From positions 4,588,001-4,652,000 of the forward strand of contig NZ_CP025624.1 in assembly GCF_002874965.1 (NCBI RefSeq): DNA of 64,000 nucleotides, written 5' to 3'. The notes beneath the pieces are model-generated. The model saw only the letters and a list, made by a program, of their open reading frames with translations, did not search any database and was not told where the DNA came from. Position numbers and translations under genes: made by a program. Shown one piece after another: positions 16,558-26,425 of the stretch. The stretch comes from Pseudomonas sp. NC02. GTDB lineage: Bacteria; Pseudomonadota; Gammaproteobacteria; Pseudomonadales; Pseudomonadaceae. Within the stretch, counting starts at the first letter, position 1; each line of letters begins with the position of its first letter.

Positions 16558-19227
16558 ATGACCCCGAACACTGCAGTACGCCTCGACGACGATCCACAGG
16601 AAACCCGCGAATGGCTGGAGTCCATCGAATCGGTGCTGTCCACCGAAGGCCGCCCGCGCGCGCATTACCTGATTGATCAGTTGCTGGATTTCGACGTGGC
16701 GCGGCATGGCGACTTCTACGGGCGGGTGACCACCCCGTACGTCAACACCATCCCGGTAGACCGCCAGTTGCCCTACCCCGGCAACCTGGCCACCGAGCGC
16801 CGGCTGAATGCGTTTATTCGCTGGAACGCCATGGCCATGGTGCTGCGCGCGGGCAAACATTCCGGCGTGGGCGGGCATATCGCAACCTATGCGTCGGCTG
16901 CGGTGCTGTATGACGTAGGCTTCGACCATTTCTTCCGTGGCCGAACTGAAAGCTTCGATGGCGACCTGGTGTACATCCAGGGCCACTCCGCGCCGGGCAT
17001 TTACGGGCGGGCGTACCTCGAAGGCCGGATCAGCGAAGCCCAGCTGGACAACTTCCGCCGGGAAGCCGGTGGCGACGGTTTGTCATCCTATCCGCACCCT
17101 CGCCTGATGCCGGACTTCTGGCAGTTTCCTACGGTTTCCATGGGCCTCGGACCGATTACCGCCGCGTATCAGGCGCGCTTCATGCGCTACCTGGAGTTCC
17201 GCGACCTCAAGCAGCACCAGGGCCGCAAGGTGTGGGCGTTCCTCGGTGATGGCGAGATGGATCAGCCGGAATCCCTGGCGGCCATTTCCCTGGCCGGGCG
17301 CGAGAAACTCGACAACCTGATCTTCGTGGTCAACTGCAACCTGCAACGCCTCGATGGCCCGGTTCGCGGCAATGCCAAGGTGATCCAGGAATTCGAAAGC
17401 CTGTACCGCGCCGCCGGCTGGAACGTGATCAAGGTAATCTGGGCCGGCGGTTGGGATGCGCTGCTGGAAAAGGATAAAAGCGGCTTGCTGCGCCAGCGCA
17501 TGATGGAGTGCGTGGACGGCGACTATCAAAACTACAAATCACAAAACGGCGCCTACGTGCGGGAACACTTCTTCGGCAAATACCCGGAGTTGCTGGCGCT
17601 GGTGGCAGACATGTCCGACGACGACATCTGGAAACTCTCACGGGGCGGCCATGACCCGGACAAGGTCTACAACGCCTATGCCGCCGCCGTGCGTCACAGC
17701 GGCCAGCCGACGGTGATCCTGGCGAAAACCGTCAAGGGCTTCGGCATGGGCGAGGCCGGCGAAGGCCAGAACATCAACCACCAGCTGAAAAAGATGGGCG
17801 CTGAAGCCGTCAAAGCCTTCCGCGATCGCTTCGGGCTGGAAGTGGCCGACGACCAACTGGCTGAAATCCCGTATCTCAAACCGGCCGCCGACAGCGAAGA
17901 GGCCCGCTATTTCGCCGCCCGCCGCCAGTCACTGGGTGGCTACGTGCCGGCTCGCCATAGCGCGGTCGAGTCGCTGAAGATCCCGGAACTGGATGCCTTC
18001 GCCACCCAGCTCAAGGACACCGGCGAGCGCGCGATCTCCACCACCATGGCCTTTGTGCGCATCCTCGGCACCCTGCTCAAGGACCCGAACCTGGGCAAAC
18101 TGATCGTGCCCATCGTGCCGGACGAGTCCCGCACCTTTGGCATGGAAAGCCTGTTCCGCCAGATCGGCATTCACTCCGCTGTCGGCCAGCTCTACACCCC
18201 ACAGGATGCGGGCCAGCTGTCCTACTACAAAGAGAGCAAGGACGGACAGATCATGCAGGAAGGCCTGAATGAATCCGGCGCCATTTCCTCGTGGATCGCA
18301 GCGAGTACGTCCTACGCCAACCACGGCTTGATGACCGTGCCGTTCTACATTTTCTATTCGATGTTCGGCTTCCAGCGGGTTGGCGACCTGGCCTGGGCCG
18401 CGGGCGATGCACGGGCGCGGGGCTTCCTGCTGGGGGCGACGGCCGGGCGCACCACGCTGATGGGCGAAGGCCTGCAGCATGACGATGGCCACAGCCATGT
18501 GCTGTCGTCGGTGATCCCGTGCTGCATTTCCTACGATCCGACGTTTGCCTTCGAGCTGGCGGTGATCATTCGCGAAGGCATGCGCCGGATGTACGTCGAG
18601 CAAGAGGACATCTACTACTACATCACCCTGCTCAACGAAAACTACCCGCACCCGGCGATGCCCGAAGGCGTCGAGGACGGGATTCTCAAGGGCATGTATC
18701 GGTTGAAGGCGGCTGAAGACACCAAGCAACCACGGGTACAGCTGATGGGCAGCGGTTCGATCCTGCGGGAAGTCATCGCCGCCGCGGACCTGCTGCGCGA
18801 TGATTTTGCCGTGGCCAGCGATGTGTGGAGTGTCACCAGCCTGACCGAGCTGCGCCGGGAAGGTCATGCCGTGGAGCGCTGGAACCTGCTGCATCCTGAA
18901 AGCGAACCGCGTACCAGCTATGTCGAGCAGTGCCTTGAGGGCCAGCCTGGGCCCGTGGTGGTCGCCACCGACTACATGAAAATCTTTGCCGATCAGATTC
19001 GCCCGTTTGTACCGGGCCGGCGCTTTGTGGCGCTGGGCACCGATGGCTTCGGGCAATCGGATACCCGCGAAACCTTGCGCCAGTTCTTCGAGGTGGACCG
19101 GTATTTCATTGCCCTGGCGGCCTTGAAGGCGCTGGCGGATGACGGCCTGATCAGCCGCGCCAGGGTGGCGGAGGCGATCAGCCGCTACGGGATCAACGTC
19201 GACAAGGCCAACCCCGTAGCGGTGTAG
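16558..19227 (+). CDS. aceE: Homodimeric 2-oxoacid (pyruvate-type) dehydrogenase E1 component
   Basis: The 889-residue protein is a full-length AceE-type E1: the thiamine-diphosphate motif GDGEMDQPE through NCNLQRLDGPVRGN at about residues 229-265, the HGLMTVPFYIFYSMFGFQRVGDL core, and the C-terminal transketolase-like domain. It decarboxylates a 2-oxoacid and passes the acyl group to a lipoyl E2. No E2 or E3 gene is adjacent, and it is linked to a MarR regulator, so it is probably a specialised paralogue. The P. putida MdeB protein, an AceE-like 2-oxobutyrate E1 linked to methionine breakdown, is a plausible analogue. ATG 16558 has CTGGAG upstream. Its stop abuts the stop of the convergent lipoprotein gene with no base between. 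Being the housekeeping aceE cannot be excluded. Confidence 0.93.
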   Translation: MTPNTAVRLDDDPQETREWLESIESVLSTEGRPRAHYLIDQLLDFDVARHGDFYGRVTTPYVNTIPVDRQLPYPGNLATERRLNAFIRWNAMAMVLRAGKHSGVGGHIATYASAAVLYDVGFDHFFRGRTESFDGDLVYIQGHSAPGIYGRAYLEGRISEAQLDNFRREAGGDGLSSYPHPRLMPDFWQFPTVSMGLGPITAAYQARFMRYLEFRDLKQHQGRKVWAFLGDGEMDQPESLAAISLAGREKLDNLIFVVNCNLQRLDGPVRGNAKVIQEFESLYRAAGWNVIKVIWAGGWDALLEKDKSGLLRQRMMECVDGDYQNYKSQNGAYVREHFFGKYPELLALVADMSDDDIWKLSRGGHDPDKVYNAYAAAVRHSGQPTVILAKTVKGFGMGEAGEGQNINHQLKKMGAEAVKAFRDRFGLEVADDQLAEIPYLKPAADSEEARYFAARRQSLGGYVPARHSAVESLKIPELDAFATQLKDTGERAISTTMAFVRILGTLLKDPNLGKLIVPIVPDESRTFGMESLFRQIGIHSAVGQLYTPQDAGQLSYYKESKDGQIMQEGLNESGAISSWIAASTSYANHGLMTVPFYIFYSMFGFQRVGDLAWAAGDARARGFLLGATAGRTTLMGEGLQHDDGHSHVLSSVIPCCISYDPTFAFELAVIIREGMRRMYVEQEDIYYYITLLNENYPHPAMPEGVEDGILKGMYRLKAAEDTKQPRVQLMGSGSILREVIAAADLLRDDFAVASDVWSVTSLTELRREGHAVERWNLLHPESEPRTSYVEQCLEGQPGPVVVATDYMKIFADQIRPFVPGRRFVALGTDGFGQSDTRETLRQFFEVDRYFIALAALKALADDGLISRARVAEAISRYGINVDKANPVAV

Positions 19228-20067
19228 TTACTGCGCAGGCGTCGGCAGAGGCGGAATCGCTTCGGTCGGCGCCGGCAGCGCAGGAGTGGTGGCCTCTGGC
19301 GCAGGTGCCGGGGCTTCCTTTGGTGCAATCGGCGCAGGTTCCGCCGGTGGTACCACCGGCTCCGATGCCGCTGGCACTACCGCCGGCGTCACTGGGGCTG
19401 CCGGTGTGGCCGGCGCTTCTTTTGGCACTTCTTTCGGCGCTTCAACCTTATCGGCCTTATCGGCCGCCGGAGCTGCCTTAGGTTCCGGGATGCCCAGGTC
19501 AGCCTTGGGCTTCTCTGGAATATGCGCTGCCTTTTTCACTTCCTGGGGCAGGAAAACGTCCACCAGGGCGAAATAACGCTCATAAAACTTCGGCGCAGAC
19601 ACCGTCTCGCTGGCCACCTTGACCATGGAGTCGTCGGTGGAGCCAATCGGCATCGACACCGAACCCAACACACCCACACCGAGGCTGGCGGAGTTGTTGA
19701 CCTTCTTCAAGGCGTAGCGATCCTGCAAGGCGTTGGCGAACATCGTCGAGTGATGATTGCCGCTGCCATCGTCGGCACACACCACGTTGAAGCTGATCTG
19801 CAGGTGAGTTTCGCCGGTCTGCTGGAAGCTCTTGTTACCCGCCACCAGCTTTGGATCGCTGCTGGTGATGATGTAACCCTGGCTCAACAGCGCACGCCGC
19901 GCCGCTTCGCAGGCCGCCGTGTCACTGACCGGGTAATCACGGGAAAACGTGCCGGAGTCGTCGAAGTTCTCATGTTCATAAATAGCGGTCTTGGGTGACG
20001 AGCAGCCCGCAGCGCCCGCCAGCACCAGCGCCAACCCGAGGCTACGCAAGTGAAATGATGTCGACAT
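19228..20067 (-). CDS. DUF2242-type lipoprotein with a long Pro/Ala/Glu-rich C-terminal tail
   Basis: The 279-residue protein has a lipobox (LVLAGAAGC, cysteine 22) and a globular region to about residue 175 that I recognise as DUF2242-like. From about residue 185 to the end there is a low-complexity tail rich in Pro, Ala and Glu (repeated KEAPAP, PAEPAP, APATPAAP). The tail probably spans periplasm or peptidoglycan. Function is unknown. AGGATTTTCG precedes ATG 20067. The convergent E1 gene ends exactly at the adjacent base, and no hairpin separates the two. Confidence 0.8.
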   Translation of the reverse strand: MSTSFHLRSLGLALVLAGAAGCSSPKTAIYEHENFDDSGTFSRDYPVSDTAACEAARRALLSQGYIITSSDPKLVAGNKSFQQTGETHLQISFNVVCADDGSGNHHSTMFANALQDRYALKKVNNSASLGVGVLGSVSMPIGSTDDSMVKVASETVSAPKFYERYFALVDVFLPQEVKKAAHIPEKPKADLGIPEPKAAPAADKADKVEAPKEVPKEAPATPAAPVTPAVVPAASEPVVPPAEPAPIAPKEAPAPAPEATTPALPAPTEAIPPLPTPAQ

Positions 20068-20156
20068 CGAAAATCCTGAGGAAAACAGTCAGGGCGGTAT
20101 TGTGCAACAGAACGTGGCCTCGGCGCGCGAATTCCTGTCGGTAAAACGTCACAGCC

Positions 20157-21056
20157 TTACGGGACGGTGTCCGCAGGAAAAAGCCGCTCGCCCATATGGT
20201 CGATAAACACGCGCAATTTCGCCGAGGCATGGCGACTTGATGGCCAGAGCATCCAGAAGCTGCCGCTGTGCTCCAGGTAATAGTCCAGCACCCGTTGCAG
20301 CCGGCCCTGCTCCACCGATTCGCGGACCATGAAGTCTGGCAGGCAGGCAATCCCCAGGCCTTCATGGGCCACGTGCATCAGTGATTCGATGGTGGTGGAG
20401 ACCAGCGGCGCACGCAGGGTCGGCTCCGGCAGGCCCGGCTCCGGGCGCAGTGGCCAGGTTTCCAGTTTGCCGGTGGCGCAGAATTTGTGGCGCAGGCAGG
20501 CGTGGTCGCTCAAATCCCGGGGCTGGCGCGGCGTACCGTGCAGGCGCAGGTACTCCGGGGACGCCACCAGCACCAGGCGGTAATACCCGAGGTGGCGCGC
20601 CATCAAGCGTGAGTCCTCGGGTTTGCCGGTGCGGATCACCGCGTCGAAACCCTCCTCGATCACATCCACCATGCGGTCGGAGAAGTCCACGTCCAACTCG
20701 ATCTCGGGATAGGCGCGCATGAAATCCGTCAGTACCGGCATCAACAAGCCGCGCACTTGCGGCAGGCTGACGCGCAACTTGCCTCTGGGGGTGGCGGATG
20801 CCAGGCTCAGTTCCTGTTCTGCGGCTTCGACTTCCGCCAGGATGCGCCGGGAGCGTTCGAGAAACAGCGCGCCCTCGCTGGTCAACGTGATACTGCGGGT
20901 GCTGCGATGGAACAGCCGCACCCCCAGGCGCTCTTCGATGCGCGCGATGCTTTTGCCAATCGCCGAGGACGACACCCCCAGCATGCGCCCGGCCTCGGTA
21001 AAGCTGCGGGTTTCGGCCACCTGCACAAACACTGAAATACTGCCCAGGCTGTCCAT
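20157..21056 (-). CDS. LysR-family transcriptional regulator
   Basis: The 299-residue protein starts MDSLGSISVFVQVAETRSF with the LysR helix-turn-helix SFTEAGRMLGVSSSAIGKSIARIEERLGVRLFHRSTRS (residues 18-55) and a C-terminal effector domain. It resembles the large DhcR/PgrR-like LysR branch. The frame is open much further upstream, but ATG 21056 has GGGAG in front and begins at the domain. It is divergent from an MFS exporter gene at 21184, its presumed target; the inverted repeat TCCGA-N5-TCGGA at 21089-21103 lies between them. Confidence 0.9.
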   Translation of the reverse strand: MDSLGSISVFVQVAETRSFTEAGRMLGVSSSAIGKSIARIEERLGVRLFHRSTRSITLTSEGALFLERSRRILAEVEAAEQELSLASATPRGKLRVSLPQVRGLLMPVLTDFMRAYPEIELDVDFSDRMVDVIEEGFDAVIRTGKPEDSRLMARHLGYYRLVLVASPEYLRLHGTPRQPRDLSDHACLRHKFCATGKLETWPLRPEPGLPEPTLRAPLVSTTIESLMHVAHEGLGIACLPDFMVRESVEQGRLQRVLDYYLEHSGSFWMLWPSSRHASAKLRVFIDHMGERLFPADTVP

Positions 21057-21088
21057 CGTCTCGCTCCCGAGGATTGCGGACATTGGCG

Positions 21089-21103
21089 TCCGATAAGTTC
21101 GGA
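21089..21103. promoter_or_regulatory. Candidate LysR operator between the regulator and the MFS gene
   Basis: TCCGA (21089-21093) and TCGGA (21099-21103) form a perfect inverted repeat with a 5-nt spacer in the 127-bp divergent promoter. Confidence 0.45.
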
Positions 21104-21183
21104 ACCTTAGCCTGTTTTTCTCCACCGTGCAGCACCCTACTCTGGCTCCCTGCCCTTTCGTCTGAAAACCGGAGCCAAGAAAC

Positions 21184-22362
21184 ATGAGCGACAGCGCCCT
21201 ATCTTCCACGACCCCCACGGTGAGCCGTGAACGACTGCCTCTGGGCGGTCTGTTGGCATTGGCTACCGCCGGTTTCATCACTATCCTCACCGAAGCCATG
21301 CCGGCGGGCTTGCTCCCGCAAATGGGCGCCGGCCTCGGGGTGCCCGAAGCGTTGGTGGGCCAGTTGGTGACCCTGTACGCCCTGGGCTCGCTGTTGGCCG
21401 CGATTCCCCTGACCATCGCCACCCGGGGCTGGCGCCGGCGGCCATTGCTGATGATTGCCATCGGCGGGTTTGCCTTGGTCAACAGTGTGACGGCGTTTTC
21501 CAGCGATTACCTGCTGACCCTGGTGGCCAGGTTCTTCGCCGGGGTGTTCGCGGGATTGCTCTGGGCGCTGCTGGCCGGTTATGCCAGCCGCATGGTTGCG
21601 CCGCACCTGCAAGGCAGGGCCATTGCCGTGGCCATGCTCGGCGCGCCATTGGCGCTGTCACTGGGTGTACCGGCCGGGACATTCCTGGGCACCACGGTTG
21701 GCTGGCGCCTGAGCTTCGCGATCATGTCCGGCCTGACGGTTGTGCTGCTGGCCTGGGTGCGCTGGCAGGTCCCGGACTTTGCCGGGCAACAGGCGGAAAA
21801 ACGCCTGGGGCTGCGCCAGGTGCTGGCACTGCCAGGGATTCGTCCGGTGCTGTTTGTGACTTTCACCTACGTACTGGCTCATAACATTCTCTACACCTAT
21901 ATCGCGCCGTTCCTGGTACCTGCCGGGATTGCAGCGGACATCGACCAGGTGCTGCTGGTGTTTGGCCTGGCGGCGCTGCTGGGTATCTGGATCGTCGGCG
22001 CGCTGATTGATCAGCGGCTGCGCGCCTTATTGGTAATCAGCTGCGCAATGTTCGCGCTGTCGGCCCTGGCGCTGGCGTTCTGGATCACCTCGGCGACGGT
22101 GATCTACACCACGGTGGCGTTATGGGGGCTGGCGTTTGGCGGTTTGCCGGCATTGCTGCAAACGGCGCTCGCCAAGTCGGCCGGGGATTCAGCCGATGCC
22201 GCGCAGTCGATGCTGGTGACGGTGTGGAACCTGGGCATCGCCGGTGGCGGACTACTCGGCGGCATGTTGTTGCAAGGGTGGGGAGTGACATCGTTTCCAT
22301 GGGCGGTCGCCGCGTTGGTCGTACTGGCGCTGATCGCGACGCTGCGTTTAACCGATGTTTAA
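21184..22362 (+). CDS. MFS transporter (AraJ/sugar-efflux type)
   Basis: The 392-residue protein has 12 predicted hydrophobic helices and the MFS layout, with VTLYALGSLLAAIPLTIATRGWRRRPLL containing the loop 2-3 motif, and a central charged break near residue 200 (WQVPDFAGQQAEKRLGLRQ). It belongs to the arabinose-efflux/multidrug branch, usually paired with a LysR regulator as here. The substrate is not known. ATG 21184 follows GGAGCCAAGAAAC. Confidence 0.9.
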   Translation: MSDSALSSTTPTVSRERLPLGGLLALATAGFITILTEAMPAGLLPQMGAGLGVPEALVGQLVTLYALGSLLAAIPLTIATRGWRRRPLLMIAIGGFALVNSVTAFSSDYLLTLVARFFAGVFAGLLWALLAGYASRMVAPHLQGRAIAVAMLGAPLALSLGVPAGTFLGTTVGWRLSFAIMSGLTVVLLAWVRWQVPDFAGQQAEKRLGLRQVLALPGIRPVLFVTFTYVLAHNILYTYIAPFLVPAGIAADIDQVLLVFGLAALLGIWIVGALIDQRLRALLVISCAMFALSALALAFWITSATVIYTTVALWGLAFGGLPALLQTALAKSAGDSADAAQSMLVTVWNLGIAGGGLLGGMLLQGWGVTSFPWAVAALVVLALIATLRLTDV

Positions 22363-22477
22363 ACGAAACGTGACGTGATGTTTCTTAACTCTTATGATCG
22401 CACCGGGTGCGCTGCTGCATACGGCACAGCGCAGGTTAAAGTATAAGCATTGGTCGGGCCGCCAATGGAGACTTGTC

Positions 22478-23812
22478 GTGCCTGATAAACACCCTGCTAT
22501 TCCGCGCCCCCAGGTTCTGGTCGAAGGCGCCCTGTCCGCATTGGAGCGGTTTTCAAGGATCGAAGCAGTCAGCGGTATCGTGTTGCTGCTGGCAGCGATC
22601 GTCGCGCTGGTCTGGGCCAACAGCCCCGTCGCAGATTCCTACGAACACTTCTGGAACACCCCACTCACTATCGGGCTGGGAGACTTCACGGTCTCACGCT
22701 CGTTGCACTTCCTGGTGAACGATGGGCTGATGACCATCTTCTTCCTGGTGGTGGGCGCCGAGATTCGCCAGGAGATCAGGGACGGCGCACTCGCCAACCT
22801 GAAACTGGCCACCCTGCCCCTCGGCGCTGCGCTGGGTGGCGTGCTGATGCCGGCACTGATTTACACCCTGCTCAACCATGGCACCGTAGCGGCCAGTGGC
22901 TGGGCAGTGCCCACTGCCACCGACATTGCATTTGCCGTGGGTGTGCTGGCGCTGTTGGGTAAATCCATCCCCGCCGGCGTGCGCATCCTGTTGCTGGCTT
23001 TGGCGATCATTGATGACATCGTCGCCATCCTGATCATCGCGATTTTCTATACCGCCAGCCTGGACTACATGGGCCTGGTGATCGCGGCCTGTGGGTTGGC
23101 GTTGGTGCTGGTTTTTCAGCGGATGGGCATTGGCAAGGCCGTTGTGTACCTGTTGCCAGGGGCGATTGTCTGGTTTGGCCTGCTCAAGACCGGCGTCCAT
23201 CCGACCCTCGCGGGCGTAATGCTTGGCCTGATAACGCCCGTGACTTCCAGACCGACTCGGGAACGCCCTCTGGACACCATCGGGCGCACGTTCAACGAGC
23301 TGATGGAGCGGCTTTCACAATCGGCTGAAAGTGCCCATCAAGTCGCCAAACCGTTGAAGCAATTGAGACAGGCCCAGCGGGAAATGCTGCCGCCGGTGCA
23401 ACGTATTCAAGCGGGCTTGCACCCCTGGGTGGCCTTTGGCGTCATGCCACTGTTTGCCCTGGCCAACGCCGGAGTGAGCCTGCAAGGGTTCAACCTGGAC
23501 GATCCACTACCCCACGGCGTGTTCATGGGCGTGATACTGGCGCTGGTGCTCGGCAAGCCGCTCGGTGTGATGCTGGCGAGCGTGGTGCTGGTCAAACTGA
23601 ACATCTGCCAATTGCCGGAGGGCGTGACCTGGAACGGCGTCGCCCTGGTGGGCCTGCTGGCGGGAATTGGTTTCACCATGTCGATTTTCATCTCGTCGCT
23701 GGCCTTCTCCGATCCGACGCTGCTGTCGGCTGCCAAGCTCAGTGTGCTGAGCGCTTCGACCCTGGCGGCTGTGATTGGCCTGAGTTGGGGCAAGCTCAAG
23801 TTTGCGCGTTGA
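22478..23812 (+). CDS. nhaA: Na+/H+ antiporter NhaA
   Basis: The 444-residue inner-membrane protein has the NhaA landmarks: the [25 protein letters not shown] segment, [17 protein letters not shown], the paired aspartates in [16 protein letters not shown] that bind sodium and protons, and [23 protein letters not shown] at the C-terminus. It exports sodium in exchange for protons. GTG 22478 is chosen because TGGAG lies 8-9 nt upstream and the protein then starts as usual; the frame is open from 22394. An unusually long polar loop follows about residue 255 ([20 protein letters not shown] onward). It ends in the bidirectional terminator at 23851-23880. Confidence 0.95.
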   Translation: MPDKHPAIPRPQVLVEGALSALERFSRIEAVSGIVLLLAAIVALVWANSPVADSYEHFWNTPLTIGLGDFTVSRSLHFLVNDGLMTIFFLVVGAEIRQEIRDGALANLKLATLPLGAALGGVLMPALIYTLLNHGTVAASGWAVPTATDIAFAVGVLALLGKSIPAGVRILLLALAIIDDIVAILIIAIFYTASLDYMGLVIAACGLALVLVFQRMGIGKAVVYLLPGAIVWFGLLKTGVHPTLAGVMLGLITPVTSRPTRERPLDTIGRTFNELMERLSQSAESAHQVAKPLKQLRQAQREMLPPVQRIQAGLHPWVAFGVMPLFALANAGVSLQGFNLDDPLPHGVFMGVILALVLGKPLGVMLASVVLVKLNICQLPEGVTWNGVALVGLLAGIGFTMSIFISSLAFSDPTLLSAAKLSVLSASTLAAVIGLSWGKLKFAR

Positions 23813-23847
23813 ATCAAGACTGGTTGAGTCAGCTGATTAGTGGATAA

Positions 23848-23885
23848 AAAAAGACCCCGGCCTCTTCAGGCCGGGGTCTTTTTAT
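23848..23885. terminator. Bidirectional terminator between nhaA and ppiD
   Basis: AAGACCCCGGCCT (23851-23863) pairs with AGGCCGGGGTCTT (23868-23880) across a CTTC loop. A-tract and T-tract flanks serve both convergent genes. Confidence 0.92.
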
Positions 23886-23901
23886 TCAGGCTGTTACGAG
23901 A

Positions 23902-25776
23902 TCAGAACTTCTTGATCTCAGCCTTGGTTTCCAACTGCTTGCGATAGGCGGCGAAGTCTTGCTGGCCGACACGGGACGCGAGGAAGCGGCGGTACTGAGC
24001 CTTCTCGTCATCGGTCGGTGCAGCGGCTTCATTGACCGCGTTCAAGCGCACGATCACCAGGCTACCGTCTGGCAGTGTCACGCTGGTGAAGGTCGGCTTG
24101 TCCTTGGCCGCAGGCTTTGGCATGCGGAACAGGGCTTGCAGCACGGCTGGCTCGACGCCTTCCTGGCCACGGGTGGCCGCTTCGGTGACTTTCCAGGCCT
24201 GGCCATCCACCGGCTCGTTCAGCGGGGTCTTGCCATCACGCAGGTTGGCAATCAGCTCGTCCGCGTGAGTCTTCGCCGCAGCGCTCGCGCGCTCCTTGGT
24301 CAACTGGGCACGGATGGCAGTGGCAACGCTTTCCAGCGGCAGCTGGGTAGGCTTCAGGTGCTCTTTGGCACGCAGTACCACGATGGTTTCCGGGTCCAGT
24401 TCGATGGCGGTGCTGTTGGCACCCTCATCCAGTACTTCAGGGCTGAATGCAGCGGTCACCACGGCACGGTTGGCAGCGATGCCTTCGCCACCTTCACGGC
24501 CAAACGGCGCGGAGGTGTGCACGGTCAGCTTCAGATCCGACGCCGGCTGGGCCAGGTCGGAAGCTTCGAATGCAGCGTCTTCCAGTTGCTTGGTCGCGTC
24601 GACGAAACGCTGTTCAACCTGCTGGGTCTTGAGCTCGCGGGTCAGCTTGTCTTTCAGGCTGGCGAACGATGGCACTTCAGGTGCTTCAACGCCCAACAGC
24701 TTGATCAGGTGCCAGCCGAAGCTGGAACGCACCGGTGCCGAGACCTGGTCCTTGTTCAGTGCATACAGCGCTGTTTCGAAGGCAGGGTCGTAGACGCCAG
24801 GGCCAGCGAAACCGAGGTCACCGCCGTTGTTCGCAGAACCCGGATCCTGGGAGAACTCCTTGGCCAGGGCTTCGAACTTCTCGCCCTTGGCCAGGCGCGC
24901 CTGGATTTCTTCGATCTTGGCCTTGGCCTGCTCGTCGGTGGTCTTGTCGTTGACTTCAATCAGGATGTGCGCCGCGCGACGCTGTTCAGCGAGGTTGGCG
25001 GTTTCTTTCTGATAGAGGGCTTGCAGCTCATCGTCCTTGACCGCGACCTGGTCGAAGAAGGAAGCCTTCTTCAGCTCCAGATAGTCGATGACCACCTGGT
25101 CCGGGGTCATGAACTCCTTGGCGTGCTGGTCGTAGTAAGCCTTGACCTCGTCGTCAGTGATCTTCACTGCTGCAGGGTCGGCCTTGACGCTGACGGTGGC
25201 AAAATCGCGGGTCTGTTTTTCCAGACGGGCGAACGCGAGCACTTCGGCATCAGTCACAAAACCGCTGCCGGCAATGCCTGCACGAACCTGGCCGATCAGC
25301 ATTTCCTGGCTCAGCATCTGACGGAATTGCATACGGCTGTAGCCCAGCTGACGGATCACCTGGTCGAAACGCTCAGCGTTGAACTCGCCATCCACCTGGA
25401 ATTCCGGCGTCTGCAGGATCACTTGATCCAGCGCAGCTTCGGAGAAAGCGAATTTCGAATCGGCCGCGCCTTGCAGCAGCAGCTTGCGATCGATCAGGCC
25501 CTTGAGGGCGGCGTCGCGCAGCAGCTTTTCGTCCAGCAAGGAAGCATCGAAGTCCTTGCCCAGCTGTTGCATCAGCTGGCGACGTTGCATGTCGACGGCC
25601 TGGCCCAGTTCGCTTTGGGTGATTTCTTCACCGTTGACCTTGGCCACGTCCTGCTTGTTGTTGGTCGAAGCCTGAAAAATAGCCTCGATACCGGTGAACG
25701 CCATCAATGCGACGATGATCCCGATAATGGTCTTGGCAATCCAGCCTTGTGAATTGTCCCTGATATTCTGCAGCAT
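23902..25776 (-). CDS. ppiD: Periplasmic folding chaperone PpiD (SurA-N and parvulin domains)
   Basis: The 624-residue protein is anchored by one N-terminal helix (residues 14-34, [21 protein letters not shown]), with a SurA_N-like region and then a parvulin PPIC domain at about residues 265-360 ([48 protein letters not shown]). PpiD assists folding of newly secreted proteins at the periplasmic face of the inner membrane. It is the last gene of the tig-clpP-clpX-lon-hupB-ppiD block on the minus strand, with a tRNA-like element between it and hupB. Confidence 0.96.
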   Translation of the reverse strand: MLQNIRDNSQGWIAKTIIGIIVALMAFTGIEAIFQASTNNKQDVAKVNGEEITQSELGQAVDMQRRQLMQQLGKDFDASLLDEKLLRDAALKGLIDRKLLLQGAADSKFAFSEAALDQVILQTPEFQVDGEFNAERFDQVIRQLGYSRMQFRQMLSQEMLIGQVRAGIAGSGFVTDAEVLAFARLEKQTRDFATVSVKADPAAVKITDDEVKAYYDQHAKEFMTPDQVVIDYLELKKASFFDQVAVKDDELQALYQKETANLAEQRRAAHILIEVNDKTTDEQAKAKIEEIQARLAKGEKFEALAKEFSQDPGSANNGGDLGFAGPGVYDPAFETALYALNKDQVSAPVRSSFGWHLIKLLGVEAPEVPSFASLKDKLTRELKTQQVEQRFVDATKQLEDAAFEASDLAQPASDLKLTVHTSAPFGREGGEGIAANRAVVTAAFSPEVLDEGANSTAIELDPETIVVLRAKEHLKPTQLPLESVATAIRAQLTKERASAAAKTHADELIANLRDGKTPLNEPVDGQAWKVTEAATRGQEGVEPAVLQALFRMPKPAAKDKPTFTSVTLPDGSLVIVRLNAVNEAAAPTDDEKAQYRRFLASRVGQQDFAAYRKQLETKAEIKKF

Positions 25777-25846
25777 GCGTCCCCCAGAAACGGTTGAACT
25801 TCAAAATTAGGCAACCGTGGAGCGTGGGTAGAGTCCGGATAGAAGA

Positions 25847-25870
25847 AAGGCGCATCCGAGGATGCGCCTT
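25847..25870 (-). terminator. Hairpin downstream of the tRNA-like element
   Basis: AAGGCGCATC (25847-25856) pairs with GATGCGCCTT (25861-25870) across a 4-nt loop, followed on the minus strand by TTCTTC. It sits 9 bp after the CCA end of the tRNA-like sequence and before the ppiD start. Confidence 0.6.
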
Positions 25871-25878
25871 CTCGTAAC

Positions 25879-25954
25879 TGGCGGAGCGGACGGGGGTTTG
25901 AACCCACACCCCCGGCGTGGCGACCCGATGGATACTCGGGTCAGCTGCCGCTCC
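25879..25954 (-). pseudogene. tRNA-Asp-derived tRNA-like element (probable tRNA pseudogene)
   Basis: On the minus strand this 76-nt element begins GGAGCGG and ends CCGCTCC-G-CCA, a perfect 7-bp acceptor stem identical in type to tRNA-Asp, and its 3' half (CACGC-GGGGGT-GGGTTC-A, then CCCGTCCG) resembles tRNA-Asp. The D-arm and anticodon region are replaced by a 7-bp hairpin (GACCCGA/TCGGGTC) without conserved D-loop GG, and the T-stem has an extra C. It is therefore unlikely to decode. The conserved acceptor, encoded CCA and its own terminator suggest that it is still made or processed, or decayed recently. Confidence 0.55.
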
Positions 25955-26006
25955 GCTGCCAGGTCAGACCTGCGTCCGACCCGGATGGGTAAGGCTTGAG
26001 CGAAGC

Positions 26007-26279
26007 TTAGTTAACGGCTTCTTTCAGGGCTTTACCGGCTTTGAAACCTGGTTTTTTGGCAGCGGCGATTTGCAGAGCCTTGCCAGTCTGTGGGTTACGG
26101 CCAGTGCGAGCTGGACGATCGGTCACAGAGAAAGTACCGAAACCAACCAGTACCACAGAGTCGCCGGCCTTGAGAGCGCCAGTGACGGATTCGATTACTG
26201 CGTCCAGCGCACGGCCAGCAGCGGCTTTCGGGATATCAGCAGATGCAGCGATAGCATCAATCAGTTCCGACTTGTTCAC
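26007..26279 (-). CDS. hupB: DNA-binding protein HU-beta
   Basis: The 90-residue protein is a complete [31 protein letters not shown], the [22 protein letters not shown] arm with the DNA-intercalating proline, and a [15 protein letters not shown] tail. The start is GTG 26279 with AAGGGG upstream, giving the standard length; the frame is open to 26333. HU compacts and bends the nucleoid. The position between lon and ppiD is the usual arrangement in Pseudomonas. Confidence 0.96.
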   Translation of the reverse strand: MNKSELIDAIAASADIPKAAAGRALDAVIESVTGALKAGDSVVLVGFGTFSVTDRPARTGRNPQTGKALQIAAAKKPGFKAGKALKEAVN

Positions 26280-26364
26280 TCTAAGTCCCCTTATATCTAT
26301 TGAGTATGATTCTAAGTTTTTTGGTGAAAGCAAAAACCAGTGCTGAATGGCCTACAGACACTTA

Positions 26365-26389
26365 AGAGCCGCTTTATAACAAGGGCTCT
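26365..26389 (-). terminator. Possible weak terminator after lon
   Basis: AGAGCC (26365-26370) pairs with GGCTCT (26384-26389) about 37 bp after the lon stop, preceded on the minus strand by a T-run rather than followed by one. It may only partly separate lon from hupB. Confidence 0.3.
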
Positions 26390-26425
26390 AAAAAGCTGTC
26401 AAGGAAGCCCCCAGGCTTAAACGTA

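Noticed and set aside
25879..25954. Possible tRNA-Sec or intact tRNA gene
   Set aside because: The TTCAAAC near the 3' end is the T-loop, not a TCA anticodon arm. The D-arm consensus is absent and the acceptor stem is that of tRNA-Asp.
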